Below are positions 1 through 11,349 of a stretch of DNA of 64,000 nt, piece after piece (the first letter of the stretch is position 1; the number at the start of each line of letters is the position of its first letter). This DNA comes from Protopterus annectens (Eukaryota; Chordata; Ceratodontiformes; Protopteridae). The position numbers were made by a program, and so were the translations under genes. The stretch is taken from positions 10,780,229 to 10,844,228 of the forward strand of contig NC_056739.1 in the NCBI RefSeq assembly GCF_019279795.1, written 5' to 3'. The notes below the pieces were generated by a model. The model was given only the letters and a program-made list of their open reading frames with translations. It did no database searches and was not told where the DNA came from.

Positions 1-380
1 TTCTGACCACAGTGGCAATGTGGTGGTCGAAGGAGAGGTTGCTGTCAATCTGCATCCCTAGATCTCTTATAATGCCTTCGGTATTCAGTGGGCTCCCATC
101 GATGTGGCAATGTGGGAAATGAGTTTTTACCAAAGTGGATGATGATGCATTTTTTGGCATTAAGCTTAAAGCCATGGCTTCGACATCAGTCACTGGTCTC
201 AGTGAGGCCTTTTTGTAGGATGTCTGCATCACTTAGGGAGTTAATAATGGCTCCCAGCTTGCAGTTGTCTGTGAACTTGGTCAGCCAGAGTCCCTCAGTG
301 TTGGCCTGGACTTCTGAGAAGTAGATGCTGAACATGAGAGGATCCAGGATTGATCCCTATGGGACTCCACTCATGACTGG

Positions 381-1100
381 TCAGCAGTATGACTTGGAGT
401 CCTCTACTTTCACACTGTGTGTTCTATCTGTGAGCCAATTTGCAACCCACCTAGTGATATAGGGGTTGATGCCTAGTTTGGTAAGTTTATCAATAATTCC
501 CAAGTGAGGAATGGTATCAAAGGCCTTGGCCAGATTGAGGTAGGCTGTATGCACTGCCTTACCTTCATCCACAGCCCTGGTGACTGACTTAAAGAAGTCA
601 ACCAGGTTGAGAAGGCATGATCTCCCATTCACAAAGCCAAATTCCGTGGGGTCTAGAGTTTGGAGATTTCCTGTATCTTTGTTAATCAGGTCCATGATGA
701 TACGCTCCATAGCTTTACATATCAGACTCATCAGGCTAATGGGGCGATAATTCCCAAGGTCTATAATCGCTCCCCCTTTATGGAGAGGGATGACTGTAGC
801 AGTGCGCCATTCAGTAGGGATAATGCCTGAGGTGAGGCTGTGACTGAACAGGGCACACAGATGTGGTGCCAGTTCACTTTGTAGTTCATGTAGAACACAG
901 CCAGGGATATTATCGGGTCCCATGGAAGCTGTATTCTTGGCCTTGGGCAATGCAGCTTTAACCGTTACTGCAGTAATGCTGGGTGCCTGGCATTCTTCTG
1001 GTATTATTTTTGGTCCTTTGGGGAGGAGGAGTAAAGTTGGCACTGAATCTGTCAGACAGTATACTGACAATATCTGTTGGTTCAGTATAGGAGGTACCAT
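381..1100 (-). pseudogene. CR1 reverse transcriptase, fingers and palm
   Basis: This 239-residue open frame carries the RT fingers and palm blocks of a CR1-type LINE: GPDNIPG near residue 62, NYRPISLMS about residue 117, FGFVNGRSC about 153 and the first catalytic-aspartate block LNLAKAFDTI at about 188. The YADD-type block is not in this frame; it would lie below position 381, where the frame shifts. The enzyme would copy LINE RNA at a nicked target. The ATG is unlikely to be a true start, because the ORF continues upstream in homologous copies. Not functional. Confidence 0.85.
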
Positions 1101-1268
1101 TGTGCAGTAACTCAGACCAAATCTGGTTATTGCCGTGGAGGTTCTTGATATAACTATAGAAGGCTTTGTGATTGTTTTTAGTGTCTACCGCAATTCTGCC
1201 TTCATAGCTGGTTTAGAGGATTTGATGAGGGATCCCAACTTTTTGTTGAGGCTAATAAGGAAGTTTTT

Positions 1269-1526
1269 CTAGTCTTGAGACTTCACCTTTTCTGAAACAG
1301 TTTTTTTCCTTCTGTTGAAGAGTTTATTAATGGCAGGGGACCACCAGATTGGCTTCCTTTTATAGGAGGAGAGTGTCTTGGTTCTGTTGGGTATGGCTAG
1401 TTCCATGCATTTATGTACATGTTCGTACAGTGCACTGTTGTATGATTCGGCAGTCATGCAGCTATTTTCCATTGGCATGGGTGCCGTGAAGTTATCCACC
1501 TCTGTTTTTAGGAGCTCAAAGTCCAC
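1269..1526 (-). pseudogene. CR1 ORF2 linker between endonuclease and RT
   Basis: The 85-residue frame includes the block KPIWWSPAINKLFNRRKK, the basic WW-containing linker that sits between the apurinic endonuclease and the RT in CR1/Jockey-type LINEs. A matching block (HWWNPNFKRVYNKRKK) lies at 30,290-30,335 in CR1 copy 2, which confirms family and order. It is separated from the RT frame by stop codons and a frame change. Confidence 0.75.
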
Positions 1527-1776
1527 TTTGGAGAAGGTTTTCAGGGTGGTTACTTTTCAGGGAGTGTGGGTGAGATGTGAATTTCCATGGTGATTAGTTT
1601 ATGGTCAGATCTGACCAGGGAGGGATTGACTATTGGTGTAGAGCAACGGTCACCCATGTTAGTAATAACCAGGTCAAGGATGTTGCTTCCTCTAGTGGGG
1701 TCAGAATGAGCTTAAAGGGGCCTTTTTACTTAGACCTCCTTTAAAGGACCCTACCCCTACTTATGATTTAACTATT

Positions 1777-2400
1777 ATGCAACAGGCCCTGACTCAAACT
1801 CCTTTTGAACCATCAGCCAGGGCAGATCTAAAATATTTGTCTTGGAAAACCATTTTTCTGGTCACTGTCACATCAGCTAGACAAATATCTGAACTCCAGG
1901 CTCTATATTCCAAATCTCCTTATCTGGTTTTCCACATAGACAGGGTGTCTTTGTGGACCAACCCTTCTTTTTTGGCAAAGATAGCTACTGAGTCCAACAT
2001 CAACCAAGTCATTAACCTACCAGTTTTCTTTCCAAACTATTCAAATAAGGGAGAGTACATGCTCCATCTACTGGATGTACATAAACAACTTTGCTTTTTT
2101 TTCCGTGGAAGAATTTCAGGAAAACTGACCAGTTGTTTGTTTCCTTCTCTCTTAACAGATTGGGCAAACCATTTTCCAAAGTTACAGTGGCCAAATGGTT
2201 AACTGTTTACATTTCCTTTGTCTATAGTGAAAGAGGATTATCCTTGCCTAAGCCTCCTAAAGCTCATTCCACGAGGTCTATGGTGCTATCTTCAGCTTTT
2301 TGGTGAAGGGCTTCCATAGATGACATTTGTGCAGTTGTAGCTTGGACAAGCGCTCACACATTTATTCCTCATTACAAATTGGATTTGATTTCCAGGAACA
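1777..2400 (+). pseudogene. DIRS tyrosine recombinase, C-terminal catalytic part
   Basis: The frame opening at 1,777 contains TSARQISELQAL (first catalytic Arg, residues about 33-44), also seen in the recombinase at 46.1-46.7 kb as TSARRVSELQAL. After a frame change near 2,100 the second frame has KAHSTRSM (the HxxR pair) at about 2,259-2,282. Past a TGA it continues to FIPHYKLDL, whose Tyr sits where the nucleophile is expected (about 2,370). DIRS elements use this enzyme to integrate a circular intermediate without target duplication. At least one frameshift and one stop break it. Confidence 0.8.
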
Positions 2401-2520
2401 GAGCTGTGTTTAGCTCCACAGTACTCTGGAATATCCTTCCATGGGGGCCACCCAAGGTTTGAATAGCTGGAGACTCCATCCCATCAGTTCAGAAATGAAT
2501 GAAAAGGACAACATCAGATA

Positions 2521-2584
2521 AAAAAAGTTATATACTCACCATAACATTCCATCTGTATTGTCCATTTTCATTCAGTCCTCAGCT
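2521..2584 (+). repeat. Inverted repeat arm, DIRS tail
   Basis: This arm is the reverse complement, with about ten differences, of 2,869-2,932. The common core is TACTCACCATAA followed by a GTCCATTT-type block. In DIRS elements such pairs are terminal repeats or the internal complementary region; here the pair lies just after the recombinase, as expected for the 3-prime end. Confidence 0.65.
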
Positions 2585-2868
2585 TCCTACCCACCTGCCC
2601 CCATTATCTCTTTGATTCTGCAAAGACCTTAGAGTTTTTCTCTGGAACATTTTTTCCTTGTTTGAGCTCCAGCTTCTTTTTCCTTTCTTTTCTGTCTTTA
2701 GTAACTTCTTTAAGATGTGGTCCCTTTATATCCAGGGGCAGCAAACTTGATCTGAGGTATGTTAGGTTGGTGGGGCGTTACTGGTAAAGAGAGGAGCTCA
2801 AGAGTTTTGGATCCAAGGTACTGGTAAAATCGGCAAAAACAGATCCGAATTTTGGATCCAAAACCATC

Positions 2869-2932
2869 AGCTGAGGAAGAATGGAAATGGACAACACAGA
2901 CAGAACATTATGGTGAGTACATAACTGTTTTT
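2869..2932 (-). repeat. Inverted repeat arm, partner of 2,521-2,584
   Basis: Reverse-complement partner of the arm at 2,521-2,584, separated by about 285 bases. The spacer holds two TTTTGGATCCA copies (about 2,806 and 2,850). Confidence 0.65.
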
Positions 2933-2935
2933 TTA

Positions 2936-3399
2936 ATGCCTTTGGCCATTTTTATGTTAACTTTTGTACTAGTTCTTATTTAGTTGGCTCCATTAAATAT
3001 TCTTTTGATTTACCAGCTGCAGATTTCAGACATTTTTCTGTCAGAAATAAAGCCAGTACATTTTGTCTTATTAATAATTTTGTGCCCTAATTATTTTTTC
3101 TACAAATATCACAATTCTTGACACTATACTAAGGGCCTAAACAAAAAAGTCCCTGTGAATAGCATTTTTTTGAAGGGAGGGGCTCTTTCCCTACCATATT
3201 AGCTCCTGGCAGAATTAGCTGCTATCAATAGAACTAACACTTATGATTAACAAGCACAATTAAAATATGAAAACAATAACAAACTAATAAAAAGTGATAC
3301 AAAATAATTTATTGCACATGTGACACTCAAAACATTGAAAAGAACTCATAAAGCATGCAATGAGTTGATATATGTAAAGAGCTACGAGTATAACTACAT
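2936..3399. other. No recognisable gene
   Basis: AT-rich sequence between the DIRS remnant and the R4-like LINE. I see no coding frame or splice-site pair that I can support. Confidence 0.5.
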
Positions 3400-3659
3400 T
3401 GGTGCAGTCCAGTGTGGTATCAGCACTGACACCTTGCAGGGATAAGATGATATGTCAACAATCAAAGGAGAGTAGTATTGCTAGAATTTAATTAATCCTC
3501 AAGTCTTGGTGAGTACCTTCACAAGGTGGACCCTGCTTTTTACAAAATCTCACCAAGACGACACTGATACATAGACTGTATTTTATATAGCACATATCAT
3601 GAACAGAATAAGTTAAAAAATAAAAAAGATAGCTGGGTGCACAAGACCCAGGATAATAA

Positions 3660-5105
3660 GTGCCCAATCCTGGTAGGCGCACTAGTGCCAGGACTGGAAA
3701 AAATGGCACTCTTCAGGACGTGAAAACATTCCTACAATGTGGCGAGGCTAGGCCAGGCCCAGGGGAAGGATCCCCCCCTTGTAGAAATAGTACTAGTAGA
3801 CAAAAACAACAAAAACTGATAGGCCAAAAAAGAGCCATAAAGACAAAAGAGTGGACTATTGAGGATAAGAAAGAAAGAAATTACGTATTGTTACTATTAT
3901 GCAAGAAGCCCAGAATTTCTAGACAGAAGATATACAAAAAGATTAAGAGAGAAATTAGAGGAAAGAAAAAAATAACTTCCACAAGAAAAACTGTCAGAAG
4001 CTTCAAATAAAGATTTGTGTTAGTTAATACAACAGATTTATAAAAAACATTATATAGACCAAGGATGCTTGGATCGTTTGGAAAAATAAGTGACTGAGGA
4101 AGTGCAAAAATATAAAGAACAAAATCTAGAGACTTTTGAAAGTTATAAAAAAGAAATATGGACATGGGGAAACAAAGAGATATCTGATATGGTCAATATT
4201 TATGCAAAGGAGAAAGCCAAACTAATCAATACAAAAAAAGGCAGCCCCAAAGATATTTGAAGAGAAATACAGGCAAATGGCGTCCAGATATGAAAAATTT
4301 CACAATACAAAAAATAAAATCACAAATAGGGAACACAGAACAGAAGATTAGAAAAGTAGAAGTTTAAAAAAAATAGAAGTTGAAGTTATGGAATACCTGC
4401 GAAGTGAAGGATTTAATGTAGAAAGTCTAACACAGGTTATATCACAGCATGATGTAACAACAAGTCCCCAAAGTAAGGAGAAACTGGAGGGGCAGGATAC
4501 ATCTGATGAAGAACTATGGACATGGGAAAGAAAAAGAGATTTAATATGGTGTAATACTTATGCAAATGAGAAAGCAAAACTAATCAATACAAAAAAAAAA
4601 CAGCACCAAAGAAATTTAAAGAGAAATACAGGCAAAGGCATCCAGACATGGACAATTTTATAATACAAAAAATAAGAAAACAAAGAGGAAAAGTAGAAAC
4701 GAGAATTAGTAATGGAAACGTTAAAGAAATAAAAACTGAGGTTATGGAATACCTGTGAAGTGAAGGATTTAGTGTAGAAAATCTAATTCTGATAACATCA
4801 CAGCAGGATAGAGCTATGGATCCCCAAATTAAGGAGAAACTAGTGAAGTGAGAAACATCTGATCAGTTGCCATATGAACATATCTTGGAGCCTTCCATAG
4901 GAAACCAGTGCAAACGTTCAGCTGGAGTTGCACGGCAAGGGAAGGAAGAGGAAGCTGTGGCAACTCTGACAAAGTCAATGTTGTGGAATGATAGGCCACT
5001 AAGTTCCCATATGAAACAGCAAGGGATAACACAGGATGAAACTGAAAAGAATGTGGCACAGGAAAATGCTCTGGAACTTTCTACAGCATCCCCACAGGAA
5101 ATGTA
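3660..5105 (+). pseudogene. R4-like LINE, 5-prime coding region (ORF1-like)
   Basis: Broken frames at 3,660-4,010, 4,388-4,663 and 4,867-5,106 are very rich in Lys, Glu and Gln, with a helical, coiled-coil-like look. The matching region in copy C (58,100-59,396) gives the same proteins. The blocks MEYLRSEG and EKAKLINTKK occur twice each because of an internal tandem duplication. I recognise no catalytic domain. The role is unknown; a nucleic-acid-binding part ahead of the RT is plausible. Confidence 0.55.
4070..4780 (+). repeat. Internal tandem duplication in the R4-like ORF1 region (two units of about 355 bp)
   Basis: GAGAAAGCCAAACTAATCAA at about 4,210 recurs, with one change, at about 4,568. 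GTTATGGAATACCTG at about 4,386 recurs at about 4,742. The offset of about 355 bases is constant. Copy C shows the same duplication with an offset of about 338 (58,640 versus 58,978). Confidence 0.8.
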
Positions 5106-5109
5106 AAAC

Positions 5110-6440
5110 AAAGAACATGCCCTCAGTTTAAAAGAAAATGATCTAAGAGAACAGTTCCTTGATTTAATAGAGCTGGACAGATATATTAAGATCAATGAAA
5201 GAAATAGACTACAGAAAGTCAATAAATCTCAAAAGTTAGAAGTTTGATAAAATAAATGAACACTAATTAGAACTGAGAGATTTGTGTGATATGACAGAAA
5301 TAAATAATATATATTACTGTGCAGCTAAAATAATAACAGATAAAGTCTTACCAAAAACGCAGGGTAGTAAGGGAAAGGAAGGGGAGAAACTGAATGCCAT
5401 CACTGAAGTTTTGAACAGAGAAAACTATAAAGCGATTAAGACAATAAAGTGTCACTGTTAGAAAAGTATAGAACAGGGAACAGATCAACAAAAATAGTCA
5501 GAAAAGATAGACATGATAAAAGCAATGCACAGTATGACAACAGATTAGGAGCTATCATGCATTATTGCAAATAATAAACTAAAAATATCAGCACAGGCAG
5601 AAAATCTTAAGAAGATATGCAGATAAATATAAAGGAAAAGTACAAAATAAGCAATTTATTGTTGACCCAAAAACATTTTATAGAGAATTGGGAAACAAAG
5701 CAAAAGGAATTGAAACACCACCAAAATAGAAGAAATAGATATATTTTGGAGAAATATGGAACATAACAAAGATCCCAAATGGATAGAAGACATAAAAGAA
5801 AGAATAAGACATTCAAATGTACAGGATATGAAATGGGATGAAGTAATGACCAGAAAGATTGAAACTAAGTTAAGAAAAGCACCTAACTGGAAAACCTCAG
5901 TCCTAGATGCAGTACCTAACTTCTAGCTAAAGCTATTAACTTCTTACATGAAGATTTAGCCAAGAGTAAGAACTATTTATCTGAGCACCAGCATAGTTAA
6001 CAACAGGATAAACAATACTCCTACTTAAGAGCAAGCATGCTAGCTATCCTAACAACTATAGACCAACAACTTGCCTTCCAAGTATGTATAAAATACACAC
6101 TGGAATTGGTGCTGACAAAGTTTATAGTCACTTAGAAGAAAACTCCATCATGGAGATAGAACAAAAAAGGTAATAAAAGAAAGTCATATGGAACAAAGGA
6201 TCATTTGTTGTTAAGTAAAGTCAAAATGGAGAACTGTAAAAAAGGGGGAGAATCTAAGTACAGCATAGATAGACTAGTAAAAAGCATTTGAATGTATCCT
6301 ACATTCATGGATAAAAGTGTGCTTAAGCATGTACAAGATACATCCTACATTGATCAATTACATTACAGCGACCATGAAACAGTGACAAACCACTTTGCAA
6401 TTAAGCCATGATAAAGAACACATTATTATTCCAGAGATAA
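5110..6440 (+). pseudogene. R4-like LINE, N-terminal ORF2 region, heavily decayed
   Basis: Between the ORF1-like part and the RT palm the plus strand keeps the A-rich composition and codon feel of the element, but I can only pick out short peptides. By position it should hold the N-terminal domain and RT fingers. A GGGATATTCCAGGGTGACTC block at 6,452 reads GIFQGDS, an RT motif just ahead of the palm. Confidence 0.5.
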
Positions 6441-6444
6441 AAAT

Positions 6445-7440
6445 TCAAAGGGGGATATTCCAGGGTGACTCTCTGTCACCACTGCTCCTTTGTCTTGCCC
6501 TTAACCCATTAGGCTGTCTACTTAACAGATTAGGTCATGTCTACGATTTGGCTCCCAGAAATCAATGAAGTGTAAAGACTTCTCATCTTCTTTTCGTAGA
6601 TGATTTAAAACTGTATAGTTCATCAGATGAGGAACTGAAAACACAATTGCAAGTAGTCAAAACTTTTTCAGATGATGTAAGAATGCCATTTGGTCTTAAT
6701 AAACATGCAAAAGCAACTTTTAAAGCAGGAAAGCTGCAGCACCAAGAAAATACTAGACTGGGACAGGAATGTGATTTAAAATATCTTGAGCAAGAGGGAG
6801 TGTATAAATATTTTTGGAATTGATGCAGGATCAACAATAAAACATGACCAAATGCAAATAAAACTTAGTAAGGAATACTTTAGAAGACTAAAATTAATAC
6901 TGAACACAGCGTTGCCATATAGGAATAAAGTCCAAGCTATAAACCAAACAGTTTTGGAGTGATTGACTGGCCCCAAAAGATGTTGGATAGGTTGGACAGG
7001 AAAACAAGAAGGATGCTTCATGCTTATCAAATGATTTATAAAAATCATTGTATACCAAGACAATATATTCCCCATTCTGAAGGAGGTATGGGCTGTCTTG
7101 AAATTGACTACATGTATAAATCTACAGTTGTGGGACTGCATACATATCTGCTGACCTCACAAGACCCAAATGTAGTGAAAATTTTGAAACATGAGGTGAA
7201 CAATTCTAAGATTACTTCCTTGCTTAGTTTAGCAGTAGCATATCAGCTTCACGTGGGAATGGAAATCAAACCAGAAGTAGATAAAAATCAGGCAGCAACT
7301 GAATATGCCAAAAAAAAAAAAAAAAAAAAGAAAGAACATAAGGTGAAGGATCAGACGAGAAGGCAAGAAATGTGGAAAATGCATAAATATAGTTGCAAGT
7401 ATAGAAAACTCTTGGAACAGCCTCATGTTGATCAAGATTA
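6445..7440 (+). pseudogene. R4-like LINE reverse transcriptase, palm and thumb
   Basis: GIFQGDSLSPLL at about 6,452 is the RT block before the catalytic site. LLFVDDLKLYSSS at about 6,587-6,625 holds the FVDD catalytic pair. GVYKYF at about 6,800 corresponds to the following YKYLG-type block. The frame at 6,959-7,441 continues into the thumb and a lysine run encoded by an A18 tract near 7,312-7,329. Copy B (35,585-36,540) encodes the same string with independent mutations. Several frameshifts make it non-functional. Confidence 0.8.
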
Positions 7441-7441
7441 A

Positions 7442-8240
7442 ATGCAGGATTGGTTAAGGAGAAGTAAATTTAAAACAAAAGACAAAAGGTTAATATTGGC
7501 GGACAAAGATAGTGGAGTACATAAACTTTGGTTTACAAAGTCCACTGAACATGTGGAAGAAACAGACAAATGTAGGTTTTGTAAAACAAAATTGAAAACA
7601 ATCACACATTTTGTTGCTGGTTGTGATATACTAATGGCAGAAGGACTATATACTGAAAAGCATAATAGTGTGGCAAAACTTGTATTGGGGATTGTACAAA
7701 TATTATAATACTGCAGCAGCTGAAAAACACTGGAAACATAAGCCACAAAGCATTATAGAAAATGATGAAGTTTATATCACATGGGATCACCCATTTCCAA
7801 CAGTTCAAAAAATAGATGTGAGAAAATCAGATATAGTAGTCCATAAAAGAAGATAAAAGTAGCATTGATCATTGAAACTGCTACACCCTGTGAGTGCAGT
7901 GTCTTACGTACAGAGAGACACAAATCCAAAGGCATCCATCAGTGGGCCTCTGATTAAATACTCCATTGTTTGTCCTTACAGCAGACCCCTTGATTAAATT
8001 CTCATGATTTGCAGAAATGAGGGCAATGTGGAAGAAGGATACCCAGACAGTTCCAGTAGTAGTAGCAGCAATGGGTCTTATAAAAAAGAATTCACAGTCA
8101 TACTTAGATATGTTACAGATGCATGTAATGCTGTACAAACTGCAGAAGAAGTCATTACTAGGCACATCACAGGTGCTGCAAAGAGCACTACTGGCTAATA
8201 TCAAAGATTGAAACAATACTGATTTCATGAGCTTTAATCA
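7442..8240 (+). pseudogene. R4-like LINE zinc knuckle and restriction-like endonuclease
   Basis: The frame at 7,442 has CRFCKTKLKTITHFVAGC, a C-x2-C-x8-H-x4-C knuckle. The next frame (7,668-7,856) has DEVYITWDHPFP and KSDIVVHKR; the latter is the catalytic PD position of the PD-(D/E)XK nuclease with Pro changed to Ser. An IIETATP block follows at about 7,870. In copy B the same site reads KPDIVVHEKK then LIIELAIP, keeping the expected residues. An 84-bp foreign stretch at 7,921-8,004 interrupts the domain here. This nuclease would nick the target to prime reverse transcription. Confidence 0.8.
7921..8004 (+). repeat. 84-bp patch, near-identical to 9,634-9,717
   Basis: This stretch differs at two bases from 9,634-9,717 in the same orientation. 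In copy B the flanks GAGACACAAA and ATTTGCAG are separated by only about 16 bases of LINE sequence (37,006-37,035), so the 84 bp replaced or was inserted into the LINE. Confidence 0.9.
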
Positions 8241-8454
8241 TACTTTGACTTAGGAATGGGGTTCATTCCCATCATGGTATTAGAACCCCAAAAGACCTGG
8301 AGAAATTAAAAAAGGAAAAACGCAATAATTTTCCAATTTCGTGACAGGAGAAGACACAAATAAGATGGATGTAAACTAAATCTTGTGATTTACTGCCTAT
8401 AGTGACTCTGACCAAAAAAAAATAAAAAAATATATCACTAAACACACACTTATG

Positions 8455-9499
8455 ACAGGTCAGTCAGGACTCAACTATATTTAAACTATCCTGCAATCTC
8501 AGTTCCACAGATAAATAGCTTTTAAATGTATGCAAACCTAACAAAAGAGCTGGACATAGCCTCTACTCCTATGCCATTGCAAGACTATGGAATGATGTAA
8601 CTCCAAGTATTAGTGCCTTAAATTCCTTTAAGACTTACAAAATTACACTAAACAGTCACTTTCTCAACTCTGACATATGCCCTTGCTCTTTAACTTAAGT
8701 CTACCATACTTAATCTATCTCCATTGACTTCCTCTTACCCCTCCATACATTATCTCATCATCAGCTATCTCCCTATCCCATCACCTGGATTTTTTTACTT
8801 CTCTATTTCTTTCTAATTCCTGCTCTCTATTTCTCCTGAACTGCTACAAATACAACTTCTTATCTTATTCTAGTATACTGGCTTCTTTTGACAAATCTCT
8901 CACTACAATTTAATCCTATATCCCTCAGACTATCTATCACCTTAACCTCCCTAACTGTCTCACTATAATACCCTCCTATATCTCTTTCAGTAGCTATCTA
9001 CATTTACCTCCTTACCTTCACTTCCTCTCCTTCAAAAATCCCTTACCTCCTCTGTCTTTATACACTCTTTTTCTCTTCCCTGTGTGTTACATTCATCATT
9101 ACATAAGTTCTACCCTTATACACTGAAAACAAAACTAATATATTTTCTGTCTTTTGTAGAACTAAATCTGCTCTGCCAGTACTGCTCATCTCAAAACTAG
9201 AATTTTAGACTGAACTTCTATAATTTGCTGCAAATGTTATTTATCTTCATGACAAATTGTATTATGTCTAGAGATATACATAAGCTTTTGTTAACTGTAA
9301 AAACTACTAATGTTTGAATTTGTATTAAAACCTATATAATATTTAGCTATAACTGTTAAAATCTTTATGTCTGCATTATTTTTGGAGTTTTTCTCCCTGG
9401 GCCTCTGCTGAAAATGGGTTCCTGACCCAGTCAGAGTCAGAGTTTCTCAGTCTCCAAATGTTAATTAATTAATTAATTAATTAATTAATTAATTAATTA
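8455..9499 (+). mobile_element. L2-like LINE, 3-prime end
   Basis: About 8,540-8,650 reads as the C-terminal end of an L2-type RT polypeptide (YAIARLWND-type block, then a Phe-Lys rich tail). A pyrimidine-rich 3-prime UTR follows. The terminal block CTCCCTGGGCCTCTGCTGAA at about 9,394 is shared, in the same or opposite orientation, with ends at 11,440, 22,610 and 23,210. The copy ends in a (TTAA)n tail, 9,461-9,499. Confidence 0.75.
9461..9499. repeat. (TTAA)n simple repeat at an L2 3-prime end
   Basis: About ten uninterrupted TTAA units directly follow the L2 3-prime block, so this is probably the element tail. Confidence 0.95.
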
Positions 9500-10379
9500 T
9501 GTGCTGCTGTGCTAAAGAAATCAGTAATAACCACTGAGTGCATCCTCTTCAGCCACCAAGCACACGTGGGCACTTAGATGTAAGCTTCTGTTTGCACTTC
9601 AGGTTCAGTATTAGTGCATTGACAAGATAATTTCAAATCCAAAGGCATCCATCAGTGGGACTCTGATTAAATACTCCATTGTTTGTCCTTACAGCAGACC
9701 CCTTGATTACATTCTCAGTCGTTTGCCATTTTCATTACCTGAAGTTGTTAGTTGTACCACTGGGCAGCATGTTCACAGTTCTTACTGAAGAATAGGTCAA
9801 GAAAATATCTCTTGACAGCAGTACATCCTGAAGTCCATCACAGTAATGTTGCTACTTAATATTCATTTATACTACCTAGACAGAGTTGGCTTTTTTGCTT
9901 TTTAAAATAAAAAACTTTTTCACTTACTTGATTTTACTTCCATTGTCAGACTCCTTAGGTGCTAAGGGCTTTCACTTTCTGTAGTACACATGCACTCACA
10001 CAGCAATTGATCTCCTCACCTGCTCTGTTATGGGTAGAGGGGCATTTGCCAGTACTGTTCTTGGCTGAATCCATCCCCTGGTGTGCTGAACTAATCACCA
10101 GGCCTCCAGATATTCCACACACTGGTATAAATTTTAATCATGGGAGTCCTTTCCGACACAGGCAGTTGTATGCAAGAACACATTTGTCTTTTGCGATCTC
10201 TACATAGGCCCCCTGTACTGTCCATAAGTAGACCTCCATCAAGCTTAGGTAGGTGTAATTTGTAGTGCTGTGTAAGCAAATGCATTGCTGAATTTTACAT
10301 GTGATGATGATACATTATTTTACCTTTAGTCATATTTTTATCTCATCTGCACATGCTCAGTAGAGCTGTACTAACAAAA
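9500..10379. other. No recognisable gene; holds the donor-like copy of an 84-bp patch
   Basis: Unique-looking sequence. The only structure I can support is 9,634-9,717, the near-identical partner of the patch inside the R4-like LINE at 7,921-8,004. The open frames here (9,959-10,207 and its antisense) show no family features. Confidence 0.5.
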
Positions 10380-10540
10380 TAGAAGTATTTTTGTTATGAA
10401 CTGTTTAGTTTTCATTTAAGTATGGTTAATTATACTGTTGTAAACACTGTGCCACCATTGAAAATGGACTTTTACCCTGTTGGACAATCCTTGTGAACAA
10501 ATGGAATGAACAAATTAATTAAAAAAATAAATATTCTTTG
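10380..10540 (+). mobile_element. L2-like LINE 3-prime tail fragment
   Basis: CATTGAAAATGGACTTTTAC and the following TTGGACAATCC...GTGAACAAATG repeat the L2 3-prime terminal block seen at 22,625-22,670, ending in AT-rich tail units (TAATTAAAAAAATAAAT). Confidence 0.65.
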
Positions 10541-11034
10541 CTGTTCAATGTCAGTGTCTATGCATTTGATAGCCGACTTTGACAAACTCAGATTAATGAG
10601 TGGTCATCAAACAACAGTTACTGTACTAGTACCTTAAAGATATAACATTATCACCACATTAGGTGCACTTCAACACATGCAGACAGTCTGAGCAAAAAGC
10701 TCCTTGAACTGATTGCACTGATGCTTGAGGGAGAGGGAGAGCCAGACACTGTCTAAATTAGTGAGACCTAATACACTGAGAACAAGGCAATTTAACATTA
10801 TTTGGTATGCATGCGCAGAATGAAATAGTATGAGGAAACAGAGGAAGAACGAAATAAGATTCAACTTCAAGGAAACAGAGAAAACGAAACAGAATAGTCT
10901 GCTATATAACATACACATTGTATATATTTATATGACTGCCATGCAGGTTGCCAAGTGCACATGTTACTGACAGGTAAGAGACATGTCACAGTTCATCAAA
11001 ATCATAGACCATCAAGTTGTGCTATATATATATA

Positions 11035-11104
<70 letters not shown>

Positions 11105-11349
11105 TGCATTTATAAGAATATACATTTAAAAAGATACTGACAGCTCAGTATTGCTAATAACACTGATGCTTTTGGATGGTGATGTCATAAACTAAGGGAA
11201 GTGCATCTGCAGTCTCCCCTAGTGATAAACAGGTATAATGGCAGAACTCAGTTAAAGGTCCTTATCTTAGCTCCATTATTCTGGCTGTTGATTGCTACAT
11301 GGGACTGGCAAATACCCATATGTAGGTATGTAAGATCAAGAAAAGGACA
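10541..11349. other. No recognisable gene; long (CA)n tract
   Basis: A (CA)n tract of about 65 bases lies at 11,035-11,101, preceded by a short (TA)n. I see nothing else supportable. The frame at 10,670-10,918 (-) shows no family features. Confidence 0.6.

Larger units (their letters stand above)
1..1711 (-). mobile_element. CR1-like LINE remnant, copy 1 (ORF2 part)
   Basis: Reading the minus strand from about 1,711 downward gives, in order, the end of an endonuclease region, a connecting segment (1,526-1,269), a reverse transcriptase (1,100-381) and the region after the catalytic centre (330-1), which runs off the window edge. The same protein pieces recur at 28.8-32.8, 54.4-56.2 and 61.9-62.9 kb. 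The family assignment rests on RT similarity to the CR1 clade and on the ORF1 esterase of the copy at 28.9 kb. The frame is broken several times, so it is a dead copy. It abuts a DIRS fragment at 1,711/1,712; I see no target duplication there. Confidence 0.85.
1712..2935 (+). mobile_element. DIRS-type tyrosine-recombinase element remnant (3-prime part)
   Basis: From 1,712 the plus strand encodes the C-terminal half of a DIRS tyrosine recombinase (YR), then about 550 bases of non-coding tail holding an inverted repeat pair (2,521-2,584 and 2,869-2,932). No RT, RNase H or gag part is present, so the copy is truncated on its 5-prime side at the junction with CR1. It is a different family from the DIRS element at 43.4-50.9 kb: the recombinases align but the non-coding ends do not. 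Confidence 0.75.
3400..8310 (+). mobile_element. R4-like LINE with restriction-like endonuclease, copy A
   Basis: A long plus-strand LINE. The 5-prime part (from about 3,400) matches 57,830-59,450. A repetitive ORF1-like region follows, then an RT with a FVDD centre (about 6,590), a CCHC-like knuckle (7,575-7,630) and a restriction-like endonuclease (7,760-7,870). RT followed by a zinc knuckle and a restriction-like nuclease is the plan of early-branching LINEs (R2, R4/Dong/Rex6, NeSL). I favour R4/Dong/Rex6 but cannot separate these by eye. The frame is broken many times. The 3-prime end (about 8,250-8,310) matches copy B at 37,240-37,320. Confidence 0.8.

Noticed and set aside
381-1100. Reading the LINE RT frames as one intact gene
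   Set aside because: Frameshifts and stops between endonuclease, RT and C-terminal parts show a dead copy.
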